NCBI GenBank assembly: GCA_963739095.1
Contig: CAVTZF010000007.1
Span: 36,594-100,593, forward strand
Length of the DNA stretch: 64,000 nucleotides
Direction of reading: 5' to 3'
Origin: JACVRW01 sp963739095
Lineage (GTDB): Bacteria; Actinomycetota; Thermoleophilia; Solirubrobacterales; Thermoleophilaceae
Positions 33,692-42,940 of this stretch are shown here, one piece after another. The translations under genes and the position numbers were made by a program. The notes beneath the pieces are model-generated. The model saw only the letters and a list, made by a program, of their open reading frames with translations. It had not been told where the DNA came from and did no database searches. Position 1 is the first letter of the stretch. Every line of letters begins with the position of its first letter.

Positions 33692-35377
33692 GTGCTCCTC
33701 GAGCTGCGCATAGAGAATCTCCTCCTGATTGAGAGGGCGGAGCTGCGCCCGGGCGCGGATCTCACCGCGATCACCGGTGAGACCGGCGCCGGGAAGACCG
33801 TGCTCGCCCACGCCCTCGACCTGCTGCTCGGGGGCAAGGCGCGCCCCGGGATCGTCCGCCCGGGCGCTCGCGAGGCATACGTCGAGGGCGTCTTCGAGCT
33901 GCCCGACGGGCTGCTCGACGAGCCGGAGCTGGCCGAGCTGCGCGAGCGCGTCGCGGAGCTCGACGGCGAGGTGCCGCCCGAGCTCGTGCTGGCGCGGCGC
34001 GTGAACGCCGAGGGGCGCACGCGCGCCTTCGTGCAGGGCCGTTCCGCCACGGCGCCCGACCTGCAGGCGCTTGGCGGGCGCCTGGTCGCGTTCTTCGGCC
34101 AGCACGAGCACCGAAAGCTGACCCTGGCGTCGGCCCAGCTCGACCTGCTCGACGGCTTCGGTGGGCGCGACCAGCTGGCGCTGCGGGCGCGGCTCGGCGC
34201 GTCGCACGCGCGGGCGCGCGAGCTCGGACGCGAGCTCGAGGAGCTGCGCGCCCGGGCCGGCACGCGCGATCGCGACCTCGATCTGCTCGCGTTCGAGATC
34301 GAGGAGATCGAGGCGCTCGACCCGAGCGAGGCGGACAAGGACGCCCTGCTCGCGGAGCGGGGGCGGCTACTCGCGCTCGACGGGCTGCTCGCCGCGGCGG
34401 CGGGCGGGGCGGAGGCGATCGCGCCCGAATCCGCGGAGGGCGGAGCGGCCGCGCTGCTCGCCGAGGCGGAGCGGGTCGCCCAGCCCGTGGCGGGCGTCGA
34501 CGCCGAGCTGGACGCGCTCGCCGAACGGCTCGCGGCGCTGCGGCTCGAGGCCGAGGACCTGGGCGGCGAGCTGCGCCGCTACGCCGACTCGCTCGAGGGC
34601 GAGCCGGGCCGCCTGCAGGAGGTCGAGGAGCGGCTCGAGCTGTACGACCGGCTCGAGCGAAAGCACGGCGGCAGCGTGACGGCGGTGCTCGAGCACGCCG
34701 AGCGCTGCCGGGTCGAGCGCGACAGGCTCGCCCAGGCCGAGGTCGAGACGGAGCGCATCGAGTCGGCCCTGGCGGAGGCGACGGCGGAGCGCGACGAGCT
34801 CGCCGCGAAGCTGGCCGCCTCCCGCCGGAAGGCCGCGCCGCGGCTCGCCAAGCGGGTGCGCGAGGAGCTCGCCGCACTGGCGATGGACGGGGCGAGCTTC
34901 GAGGTCGCTCTGGAGCCCCGCGATGTCGGGCCGACCGGCGCGGATGCCGTCGAGTTCCTGCTCGGACCGAACCCGGGCGTACCAGCGGCGCCGATTCGCG
35001 AGGCGGCCTCCGGGGGCGAGCTCTCACGCGTGATGCTCGCCCTGATGACGGTGGCGGGCGCAGGCGAGTCGCGCACGCTCGTGTTCGACGAGGTCGACGC
35101 GGGCGTCGGCGGTCAGACGGCGCGCGCGGTGGGCGAGCGGCTGCGGGTGCTGGCCGAGGCCCGCCAGGTGCTCTGTATCACCCACCTTCCTCAGATCGCC
35201 TCACTCGCCGGCACCCACTTCCGGATCGAGAAGTCGGCGGCGGGGCGGACGGCGCTCACGACCGTCGAGCCGATCGAGGGCGAGGGCGTCGTCGAGGAGC
35301 TCGTGCGGATGCTGGGGGCGGATGCCGACGACGGCGCGGCCCGCAAGCACGCCGAGGAGCTGATCGCGGCCGCATGA
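33692..35377 (+). CDS. recN: DNA repair protein RecN
   Basis: 561 residues, full length. SMC-like ATPase with Walker A ITGETGAGKTVL, a long coiled-coil middle rich in E, A, R and L (about residues 160-400), signature ASGGELSRVMLALMTVAG and Walker B TLVFDEVDAGVGG, then CITHLPQIASLA. RecN acts in double-strand break repair. GTG start. The middle part is unusually alanine/glutamate/arginine rich, in line with genome GC. Confidence 0.94.
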   Translation: MLLELRIENLLLIERAELRPGADLTAITGETGAGKTVLAHALDLLLGGKARPGIVRPGAREAYVEGVFELPDGLLDEPELAELRERVAELDGEVPPELVLARRVNAEGRTRAFVQGRSATAPDLQALGGRLVAFFGQHEHRKLTLASAQLDLLDGFGGRDQLALRARLGASHARARELGRELEELRARAGTRDRDLDLLAFEIEEIEALDPSEADKDALLAERGRLLALDGLLAAAAGGAEAIAPESAEGGAAALLAEAERVAQPVAGVDAELDALAERLAALRLEAEDLGGELRRYADSLEGEPGRLQEVEERLELYDRLERKHGGSVTAVLEHAERCRVERDRLAQAEVETERIESALAEATAERDELAAKLAASRRKAAPRLAKRVREELAALAMDGASFEVALEPRDVGPTGADAVEFLLGPNPGVPAAPIREAASGGELSRVMLALMTVAGAGESRTLVFDEVDAGVGGQTARAVGERLRVLAEARQVLCITHLPQIASLAGTHFRIEKSAAGRTALTTVEPIEGEGVVEELVRMLGADADDGAARKHAEELIAAA

Positions 35378-35447
35378 TGCGGGTGGATCCGACATCGGGG
35401 TGGGGATCTGCCCGCCTCGGCGAGTACACTCGTTTCCCCAGAGGTTG

Positions 35448-37115
<1,668 letters not shown>

Positions 37116-37131
37116 GCCCGTCCGGCCGCGC

Positions 37132-37557
37132 CTATTCCGCGTCGAGCCCGGCGGCGGCGAACGCCTCCTCGCGGTCGAGGAAGATCTCGAGCCGCGTGAC
37201 GCGGCCGTCCCGCACCGTCCACACGTGCGCGACCGGCGCGCTCACGGGGGCCTTCATCTGGCGCGAGATCCCTGACAGGGTCAGCAGCACGACGACGGCC
37301 CCGGCGGTCTCGATGAGACGCTCGGGCTCCCAGCGCAGGTCCTCCCAGATCTCGTCCATGCGGACGCGCTGCCTCTTGAGGCCCTCGATCCCGACGTATA
37401 CGGGCTCCATGTCGGGATAGATCTGCGGCACGATCAGCTCCGCGTCCGGGCTGAAGAAGGAGGCGTAGAACTCGTCGTAGTCGCCACGCAGGACCCCCGG
37501 GCCGTCGTTGTAGACCACGTACGAGCGGCGGATGCGCGCGAGCAGATCGGGGTCCAC
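37132..37557 (-). CDS. SnoaL/NTF2-like protein
   Basis: 141 residues with the SnoaL-like pattern: LARIRRSYVVYNDG at the start, YDEFYASFFSPDAELIVP and VAHVWTVRDGRVTRLEIFLD near the end. No function can be assigned. GTG 37557 has AATACT 6 bases upstream on the minus strand. Converges on pyrG, inserted within the otherwise conserved pyrG-Nudix-xerD order. Confidence 0.8.
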   Translation of the reverse strand: MDPDLLARIRRSYVVYNDGPGVLRGDYDEFYASFFSPDAELIVPQIYPDMEPVYVGIEGLKRQRVRMDEIWEDLRWEPERLIETAGAVVVLLTLSGISRQMKAPVSAPVAHVWTVRDGRVTRLEIFLDREEAFAAAGLDAE

Positions 37558-37589
37558 CGGGCGAGTATTCCGCTCATGGCGGCCCCGTG

Positions 37590-37595
37590 TAGCGT
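37590..37595 (+). promoter_or_regulatory. -10 of leaderless promoter, M20 peptidase
   Basis: TAGCGT, 7 bases before GTG 37603; the identical arrangement (TAGCGT, 7 bases, GTG) precedes the HtrA gene at 57728. Confidence 0.5.
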
Positions 37596-37602
37596 GTCGC
37601 CC

Positions 37603-38733
37603 GTGATCGTCGAGGCGTCGAGCGAGGAGCGCGAGCGGCTGGTCGCCGACTTCGTGCGGCTGTGCGAGATCGAGAGCCCGTCCGGTGACGAGCGCGCCAT
37701 GGCCGACGCCGTCACAGCGGACCTGCGCGGGCTCGGGCTCGAGGTCGAGGAGGACGACACGGCCGGCGAGACGGGCGCCGGCGCCGGCAACCTGCTCGCG
37801 CGGCTGCCGGGCCCGGAGGGCGCCCCCACGATCATGCTCTGCGCCCACATCGACACCGTCCCGCTTGCCGGGCCGGTCCAGGTGCAGCGCGCGGACGGCG
37901 TGCTCACAAACCGCCACGACGCGATCCTCGGCGCTGACAACAAGGCCGCCGTAGCCACGGTGCTCGGCGCCGCCCGCCGGCTCGCGAAGGACGGCAGCCC
38001 CGCGGGCGTCGAGCTGCTGTTCACGACCTCGGAGGAGCGCGCCCTGCGGGGCGCCAAGGCGTTCGATCGTGGCCGCCTCAGCGCCGACTACGGCTTCGTC
38101 TTCGACCACGCGTCGCCGATCGGCGAGGTGGTCGTGGCTTCGCCCACCTATTACCGGCTCGCGGCGAGCTTCCGCGGCCAGGCCGCGCACGCGGGCATCA
38201 GGCCCGAGGCCGGCGCGAACGCGATCGCAGCGGCCGCGGCCGCAATCGCGCGCATGCAGATCGGCCGCATCGACGATGAGACCACCGCCAACGTCGGCCG
38301 CATCGAGGGCGGCACGGCCGCGAACGTCGTGGCCGAGCGCTGTGACATCGAGCTCGAGGCGCGCAGCCTCGACGACGCGCGCGCCGGCGAGGTGGTGAGC
38401 GAGCTGGTCGACGCCTGCGCCGAGGCGGCGAGCGACGGCCACTGCGACCTCGACACCTCGGTCGAGCGCCTCTTCCGGGGCTACCGCCTCACCCGCACGG
38501 CGCCGGCGGTCGAGACCGCCGCCGCGGCGCTCGAGGCCTGCGGGATCGAGCCCGTGTACATCACGACGGGCGGCGGCAGCGACGCCAACGCGCTGATCAC
38601 CGCGGGACTGCCCGTCGTGAACCTCGCCAACGGCACCGAACGCAACCATCAGCCCGACGAGTCGGTCACCGAGGACGCGCTCGAGAGGATGCTCGACGTG
38701 ACGCTCGCGCTCGTCGCGCAGGCCGCGCGATGA
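37603..38733 (+). CDS. M20 family metallopeptidase (PepT-like)
   Basis: 376 residues. Metal-binding and catalytic motifs of M20: IMLCAHIDTVPLAG, AILGADNKAAVATVLGAARR, LFTTSEERALRGAKAF and FDHASP, with GGSDANALITAGLPVVNLANG late. The insertion domain (AASFRGQAAHAGIRPEAGAN) is complete. Likely a peptidase or amidohydrolase of tripeptide-peptidase type. GTG 37603 is chosen over ATG 37576 because a -10 hexamer lies between them. Overlaps the Nudix gene by 4 bases (ATGA). Confidence 0.88.
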   Translation: MIVEASSEERERLVADFVRLCEIESPSGDERAMADAVTADLRGLGLEVEEDDTAGETGAGAGNLLARLPGPEGAPTIMLCAHIDTVPLAGPVQVQRADGVLTNRHDAILGADNKAAVATVLGAARRLAKDGSPAGVELLFTTSEERALRGAKAFDRGRLSADYGFVFDHASPIGEVVVASPTYYRLAASFRGQAAHAGIRPEAGANAIAAAAAAIARMQIGRIDDETTANVGRIEGGTAANVVAERCDIELEARSLDDARAGEVVSELVDACAEAASDGHCDLDTSVERLFRGYRLTRTAPAVETAAAALEACGIEPVYITTGGGSDANALITAGLPVVNLANGTERNHQPDESVTEDALERMLDVTLALVAQAAR

Positions 38734-39254
38734 GCTTCGAGCGCATCGCAAGCCGGACGCCGTGGGAGGGTCGGATCGCGAAGGTGCGGGTCGACACCTT
38801 CCGCTACGACGACGGCGAGGAGGCCGAGCGCGAGATCGTCGAGCACCCGGGCTCGGTGGCGATCGTCGCGCACGACGACGAGCACATCCTCCTCGTGCGT
38901 CAGCCGCGCGAGGCGGTGGGCGAGGACGCGCTGCTCGAGCTGCCCGCCGGCAAGCTCGACGAGGAGGGGGAGAGCCCGCTCGAGACCGCCCAACGCGAGC
39001 TCGCCGAGGAGATCGGGAAGGGCGCGCGCAGCTGGGAGCGGCTGACGAGCGTCTACCTCTCGCCCGGCTTCGCGGAGGAGGAATGCACCCTCTTCCGCGC
39101 CACGGATCTCTACGAGGAGCGGGCCGACACGGACGAGAACGAGCGCATCGAGGTCGTCGAGGCGCCGCTCGAGGGGCTCGACGACCTGATCCGCGAGTGC
39201 CGCGACGCCAAGACGCTCGCCGGCCTCCTCTGGTTCCGCGCGTACCTGCGCTGA
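38730..39254 (+). CDS. Nudix hydrolase, ADP-ribose pyrophosphatase type
   Basis: 174 residues. Nudix box intact: GKLDEEGESPLETAQRELAE followed by EIG. The flanking pattern (EHILLVRQPREAVGEDALLE before the box, YLSPGFAEEECTLFRATDL after) is that of ADP-ribose pyrophosphatases. Start overlaps the M20 gene. Same relative place (between pyrG and xerD) as Rv1700 in M. tuberculosis. Confidence 0.9.
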   Translation: MSFERIASRTPWEGRIAKVRVDTFRYDDGEEAEREIVEHPGSVAIVAHDDEHILLVRQPREAVGEDALLELPAGKLDEEGESPLETAQRELAEEIGKGARSWERLTSVYLSPGFAEEECTLFRATDLYEERADTDENERIEVVEAPLEGLDDLIRECRDAKTLAGLLWFRAYLR

Positions 39255-39307
39255 CGCTCGCGTTGCAGTCCAAGGGATGCCGCGACGGCGGCCGAACGGG
39301 TCTCCTG

Positions 39308-40249
39308 ATGGCAACCGTCGAGCAACAAGCCGCCGAGCGGCGCTTCGAGCACCTGCTGCTCGATTTCCTCGCCTACCTCGAGTTCGAGCGCGGGCTCTCG
39401 CGCAACACGCTCGAGGCGTACCGCACCGACCTGCTCCAGTTCGGGCGCTTCCTCGACGCCCGCGGCGTCTCGGCCGTCGACGCGGGCCCCGGGGACGTGG
39501 CGGACTTCCTCGAGCAGCTGGCGCGCGGCGACGATGAGCGCAGGCCCGCCTCGCCCGCGACGATCCACCGCAAGTCGGCCTGCCTGCGCTCCTTCTACCG
39601 CCACCTGCGCCGCGACGGCGTACGCGAGTCGGACCCGACGGCCACGCTGAGCGGCCCGCGGCGCGCGCGCAAGCTGCCTCAGGTGCTCACACGCGGCGAG
39701 GTCGAGCGGCTGCTCGCCCAGCCGCGCGGGACCGAGCCGGCGGCGCTCCGCGACCGGGCGCTGCTCGAGCTCATGTACGCGTGCGGCCTGCGCGCCTCCG
39801 AGGCGATCGGGCTCGAGCTCGCGGACGTCGACCTGGAGGATCGCGTGCTGCGTGCTCGCGGCAAGGGCTCGAAGGAACGGCTCGTCCCGATCGGCCAGGC
39901 GGCTCTCGGCGCGCTGCGCATCTACCTCGAGCGCGGCCGGCCGGCGCTCGTCAAGGGCTCGCCCGAGCCGCACCTGTTCGTCAACTTCCGCGGCGGTGCG
40001 CTGACCCGCCAGGGCCTCTACAAGATCGTCCGCCGCCACGCGGTCACCGCCGGTCTCGGCGACCGCATGAGCCCGCACACGCTGCGCCACACCTTCGCCA
40101 CGCACCTGCTCGCCGGTGGCTGCGACCTGCGCTCGGTGCAGGAGATGCTCGGCCACGCCGACGTCGCAACCACACAGCTCTACACCCACCTGTCGAGCGA
40201 GCGCCTGAAGGACGTCTACTTCCGGGCGCACCCGCGCGCGACGCTCTGA
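39308..40249 (+). CDS. xerD: Tyrosine recombinase XerD/XerC
   Basis: 313 residues. N-terminal SAM-like DNA-binding domain (FLAYLEFERGLSRNTLEAYR) and the catalytic domain with all key residues: R in ACGLRASEAIGLEL, K in ARGKGSKERLVP, HTLRHTFATHLL (H, R) and GHADVATTQLYTH (H and nucleophile Y). Normal length for Xer proteins that resolve chromosome dimers at dif. Position after the Nudix gene supports XerD. There is a 53-base gap after the Nudix gene and no clear ribosome binding site. Confidence 0.92.
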   Translation: MATVEQQAAERRFEHLLLDFLAYLEFERGLSRNTLEAYRTDLLQFGRFLDARGVSAVDAGPGDVADFLEQLARGDDERRPASPATIHRKSACLRSFYRHLRRDGVRESDPTATLSGPRRARKLPQVLTRGEVERLLAQPRGTEPAALRDRALLELMYACGLRASEAIGLELADVDLEDRVLRARGKGSKERLVPIGQAALGALRIYLERGRPALVKGSPEPHLFVNFRGGALTRQGLYKIVRRHAVTAGLGDRMSPHTLRHTFATHLLAGGCDLRSVQEMLGHADVATTQLYTHLSSERLKDVYFRAHPRATL

Positions 40250-40269
40250 GCTCCTGCCAAGATCGAGGG

Positions 40270-41145
40270 GTGCCAGAGCTCCCCGAGGTCGAGACGATCC
40301 GCCGCCAGCTCGCGCCGGCGCTCGAGGGCCGGCGGCTCGACCGCGTGCAGGTGCTCGATCCGCGCTGGTGCGAGCCCGCCCCACCCGAGGCGATCGACGA
40401 CGCGCTCGGCGGCCGTCGCGTGGAGCGGCTGTGGCGGCGCGGGAAGTACCTCGTGATGTCGATGGAGGACGACATCCACCTCGCGATGCACCTGCGCATG
40501 ACCGGGAACCTGCTGCTGGTGCCGGTCGAGGAGGACGAGCCCGGGCGGCCGCACCTGCGCGTGCGCTTCGAGCTCGGCCGCAAGCGCGGGCGGCCGGCTG
40601 AGCGGCTGCTGTTCGTGGACGTCCGGCGCTTCGGCACGGGCGACGTGCTGCTCGGCAGCGACGCGCTTTCGGAGTTCTTCGCCTCTCGCCTCGGCGTCGA
40701 GCCGCTCAGCCCCGACTTCACGGCCGAGGCGCTGCGCGCCCAGGCGCGCGGGCGCAAGCAGCCCGTCAAGGCCTTCCTGCTGAACCAGGAGCGAATCGCG
40801 GGCGTCGGCAACATCTACGCCGACGAGGCCCTCTTCCGGGCGCGCATCCACCCGCTGCGGCCGGTCGGCGGGCTGCGGCGCGCGCAAATCGAGGCGCTCC
40901 GGGACGCCGTCGTCGAGTCGCTCGAGCTCGGCATCGATTCGAAGGGCGCCTCGATCGACGACTACCGGCAGGTCGACGGCGCGCGCGGCAGCTTCCAGGA
41001 CCGCTTTCTCGTCCACACCCGCGAGGGCGAGCCGTGCCCGCGCTGCGGCACGCCGATCCGCAAGATGCGCGCCGCCGGGCGGGGAACCTACATCTGCCCG
41101 AACTGCCAGCGCGCCCCGCGCAGGCCGCGGGCGCGTGCCGCCTAG
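40270..41145 (+). CDS. mutM: Formamidopyrimidine-DNA glycosylase
   Basis: 291 residues. PELPEVET start gives the catalytic Pro2 and Glu3; the beta-hairpin lysine lies in RRGKYLVM; NQERIAGVGNIYADEALF is the H2TH region; the zinc finger is CPRCGTPIRK...YICPNCQ. It removes 8-oxoguanine. GTG start preceded by CAAGAT 6 bases upstream, which fits a leaderless start. The 3' end overlaps the convergent aldo/keto reductase gene by 4 bases. Confidence 0.95.
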   Translation: MPELPEVETIRRQLAPALEGRRLDRVQVLDPRWCEPAPPEAIDDALGGRRVERLWRRGKYLVMSMEDDIHLAMHLRMTGNLLLVPVEEDEPGRPHLRVRFELGRKRGRPAERLLFVDVRRFGTGDVLLGSDALSEFFASRLGVEPLSPDFTAEALRAQARGRKQPVKAFLLNQERIAGVGNIYADEALFRARIHPLRPVGGLRRAQIEALRDAVVESLELGIDSKGASIDDYRQVDGARGSFQDRFLVHTREGEPCPRCGTPIRKMRAAGRGTYICPNCQRAPRRPRARAA

Positions 41146-41915
41146 GCCAGGCTGGCGAAGTCCTCGTCGGACAGCTCGATGTCGAGCGCGGCCAGGTTGC
41201 CCCTCAGGTGCTCGAGCGAGAGCGTCCCCGGGATCGGCGCGATGACGGGCGAGCGCCTGAGCAGCCAGGCCAGCATGATCTGCTCGGGGGTCGCGCCGTG
41301 CCGGCTCGCGATCTCGGCGAGCGGGCCGCCGCTCGGTCCGTGCAACGGGTAGTACGGCACGAACAGAAGGCCCTCGCGCTCGCAGTAGTCGACGACGTCC
41401 TCGTACCTGCGCTCCGCCAGGTTGTACTGGTTCTGCACTGCGGCAATCGGCAGCACGGCGCGGGCACGCTCGATCTGTTCGACGGTCACGTCGGACACGC
41501 CCGCGTGCTCGATGCGACCCGCGTCGTGGTACTCCCTCAGGACGCTCAGCGACTCCTCGAGCGGCACCTCCGGGTCGACCCGATGCAGGTAGTAGAGGGC
41601 GATCGTGTCGGTCCGGAGCCGCTCGAAGCTCTCCTCGAGCTCGGCCCGCAGCCGCTCGGGCCGGCCGCTGCCGGGGCGGTAGCCGCCCTTGGTGGTGACC
41701 ACGAGGTCGCCCGGGAAGGGCGCCAGCGCCGCCCCGATCGCCCGCTCGCTCTCGCCGCCGGTGTAGAGGTGGGCCGTGTCGATGAAGTTCACTCCGGCCT
41801 CGACCGCGCCCCGGAGGAACTCGTGGTTCTCGGGCGTGTCCGTCAGCCGGTTCGTGCCCAGCCCGATCCGGTTGAAGCTGTGATCACCGAGGGTGGCGGT
41901 CCGGGCAGGGGGCAT
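41142..41915 (-). CDS. Aldo/keto reductase
   Basis: 257 residues. Catalytic tetrad visible: D and Y in NFIDTAHLYTGGESERAIG, K in VVTTKGGY, H in ALYYLHRVDPEVPLEESL. NADP-binding region is PVIAPIPGTLSLEHLRGN. Probably reduces small aldehydes. The ATG lies close to the stop of the glutaredoxin gene (8 bases), so the two form an operon. Confidence 0.9.
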   Translation of the reverse strand: MPPARTATLGDHSFNRIGLGTNRLTDTPENHEFLRGAVEAGVNFIDTAHLYTGGESERAIGAALAPFPGDLVVTTKGGYRPGSGRPERLRAELEESFERLRTDTIALYYLHRVDPEVPLEESLSVLREYHDAGRIEHAGVSDVTVEQIERARAVLPIAAVQNQYNLAERRYEDVVDYCEREGLLFVPYYPLHGPSGGPLAEIASRHGATPEQIMLAWLLRRSPVIAPIPGTLSLEHLRGNLAALDIELSDEDFASLA

Positions 41916-41923
41916 CGGGACGC

Positions 41924-42187
41924 TCAGGCCGCGAGCAGCACCTCGAGGCTGCCGGCACGGTCTGCCTCGAGCAGCTCGCGGAAGCCGCCGATGGCGCGCT
42001 TCCCGACCACGATCTGCGGGAAGGTCATCTGACCGGTGAGGGCGACGAGCTCGGCGCGGCCGTCGGGGTCCTTCGCGAGGTTGATCTCGCTGTAGATGAC
42101 CCCACGCGCCTGCAGCAGAGCCTTGGCCTGGCGGCAGAAGCCGCAGGGCTCCGTGGTGTAGAGAACTACCCCGTTCGCGTCCGACAT
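41924..42187 (-). CDS. Glutaredoxin-like protein
   Basis: 87 residues with the redox motif CGFC (TEPCGFCRQAKALLQARGV), TFPQIVVGKRAIGG with the cis-proline, and the end FRELLEADRAGSLEVLL. Likely a mycoredoxin- or GrxC-type thiol reductase. Start supported by TAGACT 9 bases upstream. Divergent from recO. Confidence 0.9.
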   Translation of the reverse strand: MSDANGVVLYTTEPCGFCRQAKALLQARGVIYSEINLAKDPDGRAELVALTGQMTFPQIVVGKRAIGGFRELLEADRAGSLEVLLAA

Positions 42188-42193
42188 CGGATT

Positions 42194-42202
42194 CAGAGTC
42201 TA
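42194..42202. promoter_or_regulatory. Overlapping divergent -10 elements, glutaredoxin and recO genes
   Basis: CAGAGTCTA. On the minus strand TAGACT (42202-42197) lies 9 bases before ATG 42187. On the plus strand CAGAGT (42194-42199) lies 7 bases before GTG 42207. Confidence 0.4.
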
Positions 42203-42206
42203 AGTA

Positions 42207-42923
42207 GTGCCCGGCTCATTCAAGACCGAAGCGGTGGTGCTGCGCTCGATTCGCTTCGGCGAGGCGGACCGCGTGCTGCACCTCTACACCGCCGGTCACG
42301 GGCGTGTCGGCGCGGTGGCAAAGGGCGTGCGGCGCGTGAAGTCGCGCCTCGGCGGGCGGCTCGAACCGCTCAGCCGGGTGCAGCTCGTCCTGCACCAGGG
42401 CCGCAGCGAGCTCTGCACGATCAGCCAGGCCGACACGGTCCACGCCCACGGGGCGCTGCGCGAGCACCGCGAGTCGCTCGAGCGCGCCACGCAGGCGTGC
42501 GAGGCCGTGCTGCGGCTGCTCGATTCGAGCGAGCCCAACCCGCCGGCCTACAACCTGCTCTGCAACGAGCTGGCGCTGCTGGACGCCGACCCGGCGCGTG
42601 CCTGCCGCTCCCAGGCGCTCGCCTTCCGGGTCAAGCTGCTGCTCGCCGCGGGCTTCGCACCCGAGCTCGGGTCGTGCGCGACGTGTGGGGACGGCGAGCA
42701 TCTCGGCGGCTTCTCGCCGAGCGCCGGCGGGGTGGTGTGCGCGGGCTGCGAGGCGGGGTCGTTCCCGCTGGACGAGGACGCCCACCGCTTCCTCGTCGAG
42801 GCGCTCGCGCGCCCGCTGGCGGAGGCGCCGGACGCCTCCGAGCGCTCGCTCGCGCAGGCCGACCGGGCGGTGGCGGAGACGCTCGAGCACCACGCGCACG
42901 TGCGATTGAGGCGCGTCGCGTAG
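42207..42923 (+). CDS. recO: DNA repair protein RecO
   Basis: 238 residues. OB-fold start FKTEAVVLRSIRFGEADRVL, RVGAVAKGVRRVKSRLGGRLEP, and the zinc finger CATCGDGEHLGGF...GGVVCAGC. RecO loads RecA with RecR in gap repair. GTG start. ppdK follows after 17 bases and is probably cotranscribed. Confidence 0.92.
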   Translation: MPGSFKTEAVVLRSIRFGEADRVLHLYTAGHGRVGAVAKGVRRVKSRLGGRLEPLSRVQLVLHQGRSELCTISQADTVHAHGALREHRESLERATQACEAVLRLLDSSEPNPPAYNLLCNELALLDADPARACRSQALAFRVKLLLAAGFAPELGSCATCGDGEHLGGFSPSAGGVVCAGCEAGSFPLDEDAHRFLVEALARPLAEAPDASERSLAQADRAVAETLEHHAHVRLRRVA

Positions 42924-42940
42924 GGAATACAGTCCCAACA